Below, in pieces: positions 58,569-64,000 of a stretch of 64,000 nucleotides of DNA; within the stretch, counting starts at the first letter, position 1, and every line of letters starts with the position of its first letter. The stretch is from contig NC_045138.2 in the NCBI RefSeq assembly GCF_008831285.2, positions 42,029,115 to 42,093,114 on the forward strand, read 5' to 3'. The notes beneath the pieces were generated by a model. That model made no database searches and was not told the DNA's origin. It saw only the letters and a program-made list of their open reading frames with translations. The stretch comes from Nymphaea colorata (lineage: Eukaryota > Streptophyta > Magnoliopsida > Nymphaeales > Nymphaeaceae). The position numbers and the translations under genes were made by a program.

Positions 58569-60655
58569 CATTATCTACCTCTTTCTCCAAATATTGAACT
58601 GTATCTTACTCTGAACAATGTTATGGTGTTCTTCCTTCAACGAATCTATCTCCCTCTTCCTCTCTCGCTATTGATTCCGTGGGTGAAATTCTTAGATGCA
58701 AAGGTGGCTGGTCTTCAGTAAATCATTGTCTTATAGAATTTGTTCTTTCTTCTTATTCATGGTCATCAAGTTCTACCGAGAAAGAACATGAGCAGGGGAT
58801 AAACGTCTCCAGTGTTTGAAGATTTAAGCTTCCCTCGATGTAATGGCTATAAAGATACCATTTAATTTGAGAGATTGTGAAACAGTGTCTTGGGTAAAGC
58901 AAGTTAAAAACACCACAGAAGGCACAAGATCTAATTAGCATCTTCATTATTCCAAATTCCACGCTTAAAAACGACTTGGTTCTACTGCAACTCTTTCGAG
59001 CTCTGGCATGGATGGGAGAGAGAAACAGCACCATAAAGTGTTATCAGAAAATTGATTTGAGAATTTGTGACTGAAACATGCGTTTTCCTTGTGAAGTGGA
59101 CTCACCAACTGTGGTGTCATGGGGCAGATTTTCTAACCTCTCGGTCCTTCATCTTAGTTCCCGAGAAAGAAAACATTCTCATCCATCTCCTAGTGTGCCT
59201 TCCGTTGCCGTTTTTGTTTCCCAAACAGATCTTTGTGTTTAGCTTCATCGACCACGAGGATGGTGGCTCGTTTAAGTTTCAGACTTGCCTTTTTATCGAG
59301 TCACCGTTCTCACATTTGTCAAGAAGATCAGACTCATCATTCATCGAATGAGGTTTAGCTTTAATCCAGCATAGTGGGCCAGACGTATGCAGTTGCAGAC
59401 TCTGATCTCATACTCATGACTGTCTTTGAGAGTCAATGACCTTAGGTCCTTAGGTTTGATGTGATAAGACACTGCACCCAAGCTGAAGAAATCTCAAGAT
59501 AGAGCTAATTAAGGTCCACCATACTCGTGATTTCCACTTTAATAGTTGACAGCGTCAAAAAGGTTGTGGAAAGGAGAGATATGATCTTAGAACCATGGAT
59601 TTTAAAATCTAGAAATTCTGTAGTCAGATCAGAACCGAAGGGTGATCACTGATCAAATACCCCCTCGGGCTTCGATTCTTCTTTGCATTATTTATCAGGC
59701 AAGGTGGAATTTTTAGTCTCAACTTTGCTCCTCGAAATCTACGTCACACCTCTCGAAACAGTTCAGGTCTGGATTTGCTATGGAACTTACTCAGGAAAAG
59801 AATAATAAAAAAAAAACAAACAAACAAAAAACTTCAGACTCTTGCTCCTCCATAATCACAGGAGATCAGGGAGAGTGTGGTTTTTTTTTTTTTTTCTTCT
59901 TGTTCAGGATGTACAAATTTCCATCAGATAATGCCAAAGATTGTGGACGCTTCCAATGGGTTGAGTTCGGGTTGCCTCGAAAAGCCCTCCTGTCGAGCAA
60001 TTTATAACACAGCTTAAAACTCTTCTTATGATACTTAGCACATGATGCAACATTAATCTCTCCTCGAGACGCTCCGAGGTTCGTTCGGTTGCTGGATAAG
60101 TAACACTTCAAATGCATCTCTAGGCGTTCCCATCTCTACCCAAAGAACACCGAAAGGGGTTTGGAACTGTCCGTTCTCTTCTATCCAGCAACCAAGCAAG
60201 CTCCATGGGCGTTCTTTCTAGGACAGTTACATGTGAAGCCTAAAACGTGTGAAGTGTGAACTCTGAGTGGACTGGGGCAACGAACCAATGACCTACCAAG
60301 TGTAAGATGGGAAACTGCCATCCGCCGACCACAGAGGCTCTGTAAATTTTGCAGATACTCGTGACGTTTGATGGGATCTTCCTACTTGATACCTGTTAAA
60401 ACAAGGAATTGTACAGGTGGTCTAAATGAATGATTTGAATGTTAGTTTGATTAGAATAAAAGAGAAGTCAGGACCAAAACATCTCATTCCTTTTGGTAGC
60501 TTGAACTATCTGCACTAAGCATGTGCATTTAATTCTTCGCCCTTTAACATGTGACTGCTTGCTTTGGAATCCATCAAGAGCTCATGCCATCAGCCAAAAC
60601 TACAAGTTTTTCTAAGATAAGGTATCCTTAGAGATATGACATTATAAGCCTGAAC

Positions 60656-60686
<31 letters not shown>

Positions 60687-61247
60687 AAAGAAAAACTCTC
60701 CTCTTTGCATGCGTGTGGACATCTGTTCGTGTGTGTGTGTGTGCACGAACGCAGATATCGTTTGCATCATGTATGTCTGCGTGCACAAAGACAGGCACAT
60801 GCACCATCGCATCATGTATTGCATGTAGGTGTGTATTATGCTTTCTCCCATCATCTGCTACAAGCTAATCTATCCTCTGAAGTTTCATTTTTTCTTCTTA
60901 TTTCCATTTTTTTGCGGTTCCATTTTTTTGCGGCTGAAACATGTTGTTGACCATCTAAAAAGTTCTTCTCATCTGAAAGACACCTAGTGAGCATCACCAA
61001 GTCGGTGAAGGACATTGTAGGTTGGAATCTCATTTATGTCTGTCAAAGCACACTAAAACAGTTTCCTTCCCCGGCAAGCAGATGACTTCCATCTGCTTTC
61101 ACCCGTTGGAGGCAAGCCACCGCGCAGGGCCCATATTAATGGCAGATTCCTTCCGCCTACCCCTTCCTTTCTTGACTTACTATTTCAAAATTACATGTAC
61201 ATGTGCTGCAATTCTCTCTCTTGGATTTAACCCGAGAAGGCAGCCGG
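58569..61247. other. Downstream of the host gene; no further gene recognised
   Basis: Noncoding sequence with simple repeats. A T-run lies at 59881-59895, a C18-(AC)n tract at 60655-60687 and GT runs at 60729-60742. No clear polyadenylation signal was identified directly after 58568, and no second coding exon could be supported. Confidence 0.5.
60655..60687. repeat. C18-(AC)7 tract
   Basis: Eighteen consecutive C followed by alternating AC. On the minus strand this is a G-run that could form quadruplex-like structures. Confidence 0.95.
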
Positions 61248-61306
61248 CAGGGGTGGAGCGGAGATTTTATCTCTGGGCAGGTCGAACGGTCCAACGAACT
61301 GGAATG

Positions 61307-61309
<3 letters not shown>

Positions 61310-61353
<44 letters not shown>
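61310..61353. repeat. (TA)n near the end of copy B
   Basis: About 22 TA units, matching the shorter tract in copy A. Confidence 0.95.
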
Positions 61354-61355
<2 letters not shown>

Positions 61356-62870
61356 CACACACTTTAGATAGTATTTGCAAACCACATTGTAGTAGAAGTG
61401 AATATATAATTGCCCATGTCATGAACGTGAAGCGCGACCTGTCCTACGACACATTTTAATAATTGTTTGTACCATTAGCACAAACACGATTTGTCCCAAA
61501 CAGATAAGGTGTTCTACTTCTATTATAGTGACATAGGTATGAACATACAAATATCACAACGAAAAATATAGCACGATAGATCACGCATATAGGACGTTGC
61601 AACCCTAGATCACACACGATACTTTTTACAGTTTCAATTTTTGAATACTTAAAAGGTAGAGGATCTGAGTAAAAAAGAACAACATGCTTTCCAACTAGAA
61701 CAACCAGCATTTTGGTTTTCTCCCTCTTCATTTTCTCTCAATTGATCAATAACTTGTTTTTTTTTAAATAACTTTGAATATTTTTCTTCATCTTGTCAAT
61801 AAGATAACACAAAGAATCGGAAATTTAAAATAGACAATAAGATTTATACACATCGAAGAAAGATACTAAAATTTTAACTTATGAAAAGCATGAATTTAAA
61901 ACCAACCACCTTATAAACAACAAATAAAGAAGACAATATTCACCTGTTGAACCTCTTGCACTTTGTAGAACAATGAAGAGTTGTTTTCTCGCCTCGCTAA
62001 CTTGCTTTTCGAATTATCACGAGTGGAGTGATTGAAATCTTATTAAATTGAACCAATTGCAATGCAAGGCAATCAACTCCTTTGGTAATTGAAAAGTACC
62101 CTCTTTGCCCTTACCCTCAACAACAAAGCCTCCTCAGACTTCCCTATCATCTTACATGTCCATATTCGCTTACGATACAAATTTATCTGGTTCAAATAGT
62201 CTCTGTTGAAAGCTAAGGAACATCTGTCATGGTCGAGAACCATTGGCTGAGTTGCTAAGATAATGACCCAATGCCAATAAACACTTTCCTTTTGATAGAC
62301 AAATTGAACATGAATATGGATAAATGAATGCTCTAAACATGTTATGGCCTTATGAGTGAGCCAGTACTTAAGGCTCACAAACCAATAAAAGGGCATCTTA
62401 AATTAGTCAAGTTAGCTTACAGTAGCACTATAGCAAATTTAGCAGCAGCATTCGTTCACCATTTTGATGCCTTTCGGTACCATCATCACCTAAGCAAAGT
62501 GAGTATCTTCTATTAGTCATTCATTTGTTTGTACATAGCTAACACGTGAACAATTGTAGGTATTTATTTTTGCTTATGGCAGTTTATCAATTACTAACTG
62601 TTTGTTTAAGCAATATATGCATATTTCTGGAAACCATGATGCTTACCTTTATTATTTACGTTTTTCATAATTTTGTTGAATAGTTTCCTTTCATATTTGC
62701 AACTCTTGCCAATGTTCCAGACACAGATATATCTTCCAAATATCAAATATTCATTGTGAGGTTTTTATCATATTGAAGTTTAGCAGTTTACTGAAGCCTA
62801 CTCTTTTTTCAAATTTACGGTGTTTGAAATTGTATCAGTAGTTCAGTACTTTTTTGTTGCTCTCGCACAG

Positions 62871-63131
62871 CTATGTCACCAGAATGCGGGGTGCGGGTGC
62901 GATACATCTCAAAAAATTACGGTGCGGCGGTGCGGTAAAGGTATTTTTTATTATTATTAATTTATTAATATAATATATTAATAATATCAAATTTGATAAA
63001 AAAACTAAAAAAAAATGAAATCAATAGGGTGCGTGTTGGGTGCGAATCTGGGTCGCACCCACACCCATGCCAGCACCCGCGTCGCATCGAAGTGGGTGTG
63101 TCACCAGGGTTGCCGTACCGTAGTGACATTG
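62871..63131. mobile_element. 261-bp hAT-like MITE inside copy B
   Basis: Copy A lacks this segment, so its limits can be read by comparison. It starts CTATGTCACCAG and its complement starts CAATGTCACTAC, giving short TIRs (CxATGTCAC). TCGCACAG (62863-62870) and TTGCACAG (63132-63139) flank it, an 8-bp duplication with one mismatch. The interior is GGTGCG-rich at both ends around an AT-rich centre. It encodes nothing. Confidence 0.88.
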
Positions 63132-63685
63132 TTGCACAGGTTCCTTATTAATTCTTAATTTTGTTTGTGGATATTGGATAAGCATTTGTTTAAGAGGAGC
63201 ACAATAAAAGAGGTCAACAAACAATAATAGATTGTGTGAAAGATCAAGATTAAAAAATAAAAAAAATGTGCATAATAGAAATTAAAAACCCACCATAAAA
63301 CGGAGAGAAAAAAATGACAAAAAAAGTTAAAGAAAAAAGAAAAACTGAAGTATGAAGGAAACGGCCCCACCATAGTTCACTAGGCAAGAAAAATGAAAGA
63401 CCACGTATGGAAGAAAGTCAGGAAACGGCCCATCTCCTTCCTGTAGCCAGCAGGCCCAGCATAGCAGCCTGCTCAATGCTCAGTTCTCTCTTCTCTTGTC
63501 TCTTGGTCTTTCCGGGGGGCTGCAGACCTGCTCCTTTTCTCAATCGTTCATATTTCTGTTCTCTAATCTCTATCTATCTGACCATCTCCCTCACAGCCTC
63601 ACTCAGTCACTTTGTCTTTCGTTTTCTCCTCCCCCACACTCTCTAGTTTCTCCGTCTCTCCGGTGCGTTTTCCCCTTTCAAGGTT

Positions 63686-64000
63686 TGAACTTTGACCTTG
63701 GCTAAGAGACGATCAACTAAGATTCGACTCACGTCATTGGTTTTACACGATGAAAGCACTAGTGTTTACATTGTTGGAGGTCTGATAAAAAATGGAAGTT
63801 TTTTAGCAGCCAAAAAACCAAAATACCCTCTCCGCATGGGCAAAGATGCGTTCAGAATGCAGTGGTGCTATCGAAAATGGTCCTCCTAATGAACAGAACA
63901 GCACACGAGGAAAGTGACAAAGATGATCACCTTTGGCATTATGGTCTCACCATCCGACATGGCCTTCTGATTCTTGCGATGTACTCAAAGAGGAGTTAAT
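63686..64000. other. No gene recognised at the right edge
   Basis: A 65-codon plus-strand frame at 63692-63889 (TLAKRRSTKIRLTSLVLHDE) has no recognised domain. It begins where homology to copy A stops. Confidence 0.35.

Larger units (their letters stand above)
61248..63685. mobile_element. hAT-type non-autonomous element, copy B (inverted)
   Basis: It starts CAGGGGTGGAGCGGAGATTT, the same terminus as the right end of copy A, but in opposite orientation. It is homologous to copy A from 61248 to about 63685, where the match stops at GTTTTCCCCTTTCAAG, equivalent to position about 53020 of copy A. The outer end with the second TIR (about 180 bp) is missing, so B is truncated or diverged there. 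It carries a 261-bp MITE insertion (62871-63131) and has one copy of the 54-bp unit that A has three times. Confidence 0.88.

Noticed and set aside
58678-58705. GGGTGAAATTCTTAGATG, similar to a piece of 18S rRNA
   Set aside because: Only about 18 bases fit and the flanking sequence does not resemble rRNA, so it is treated as coincidence.

Overview
The window looks like transposon-rich nuclear DNA from a flowering plant. It is AT-rich and eukaryotic. Almost every coding trace belongs to a plant-type Ty1/copia, Ty3/gypsy, hAT or LINE-like element, and most are broken by stops and frameshifts. Long (TA)n, (CT)n and (CA)n tracts are common. I see no bacterial-style operons, rRNA genes or CRISPR arrays. 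The species or family cannot be named from the sequence alone.

Left third (1-28112). A decayed copia element enters from the left edge (1-3733, + strand). Next is a minus-strand DUF4283/zinc-knuckle coding relic (3967-8500). It is split by a 3.3-kb TIR element (4750-8041) with a 7-8 bp target duplication, and that element carries a decayed piece of an LRR receptor-kinase gene. A (TA)n-rich gene-poor stretch follows, then an internally deleted minus-strand copia relic (13257-15208) with a tRNA-Met-type primer site. The 3' end of a minus-strand Ty3/gypsy element comes next, with an LTR of about 3.1 kb (16661-19785). It stops at a hAT transposon whose left end carries a striking CG-rich palindromic tandem array (20451-20878) and whose transposase ORF (21931-23880) is open except for one stop.

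Middle (28113-38208). A 10.1-kb minus-strand copia element has both LTRs, a PBS and a PPT. A 4.8-kb plus-strand Ty3/gypsy element with a degraded chromodomain-like tail is nested in its integrase. The inner element has an exact 5-bp target duplication and lacks part of its 5' LTR and leader.

Right third (38209-64000). A long region has no gene I can support. After it comes a second element (46175-49861) with termini like those of the 4750-8041 element. Two copies of a hAT-type non-autonomous element (52841-55308 and 61248-63685) lie in opposite orientation, about 5.9 kb apart. Between them is the only convincing host gene of the window, an intronless ORF for a 377-residue low-complexity plant protein (57435-58568). 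One copy carries a private 54-bp triplication, and the other a private 261-bp MITE.

No set of genes here forms a pathway. The window is a nested record of transposon insertions around one host gene. The most unusual points are the hAT-type element carrying a kinase fragment, the palindromic CG array at the hAT terminus, and the inverted hAT pair framing the host gene. All boundaries and homology calls come from reading the sequence by eye; no database search was possible.
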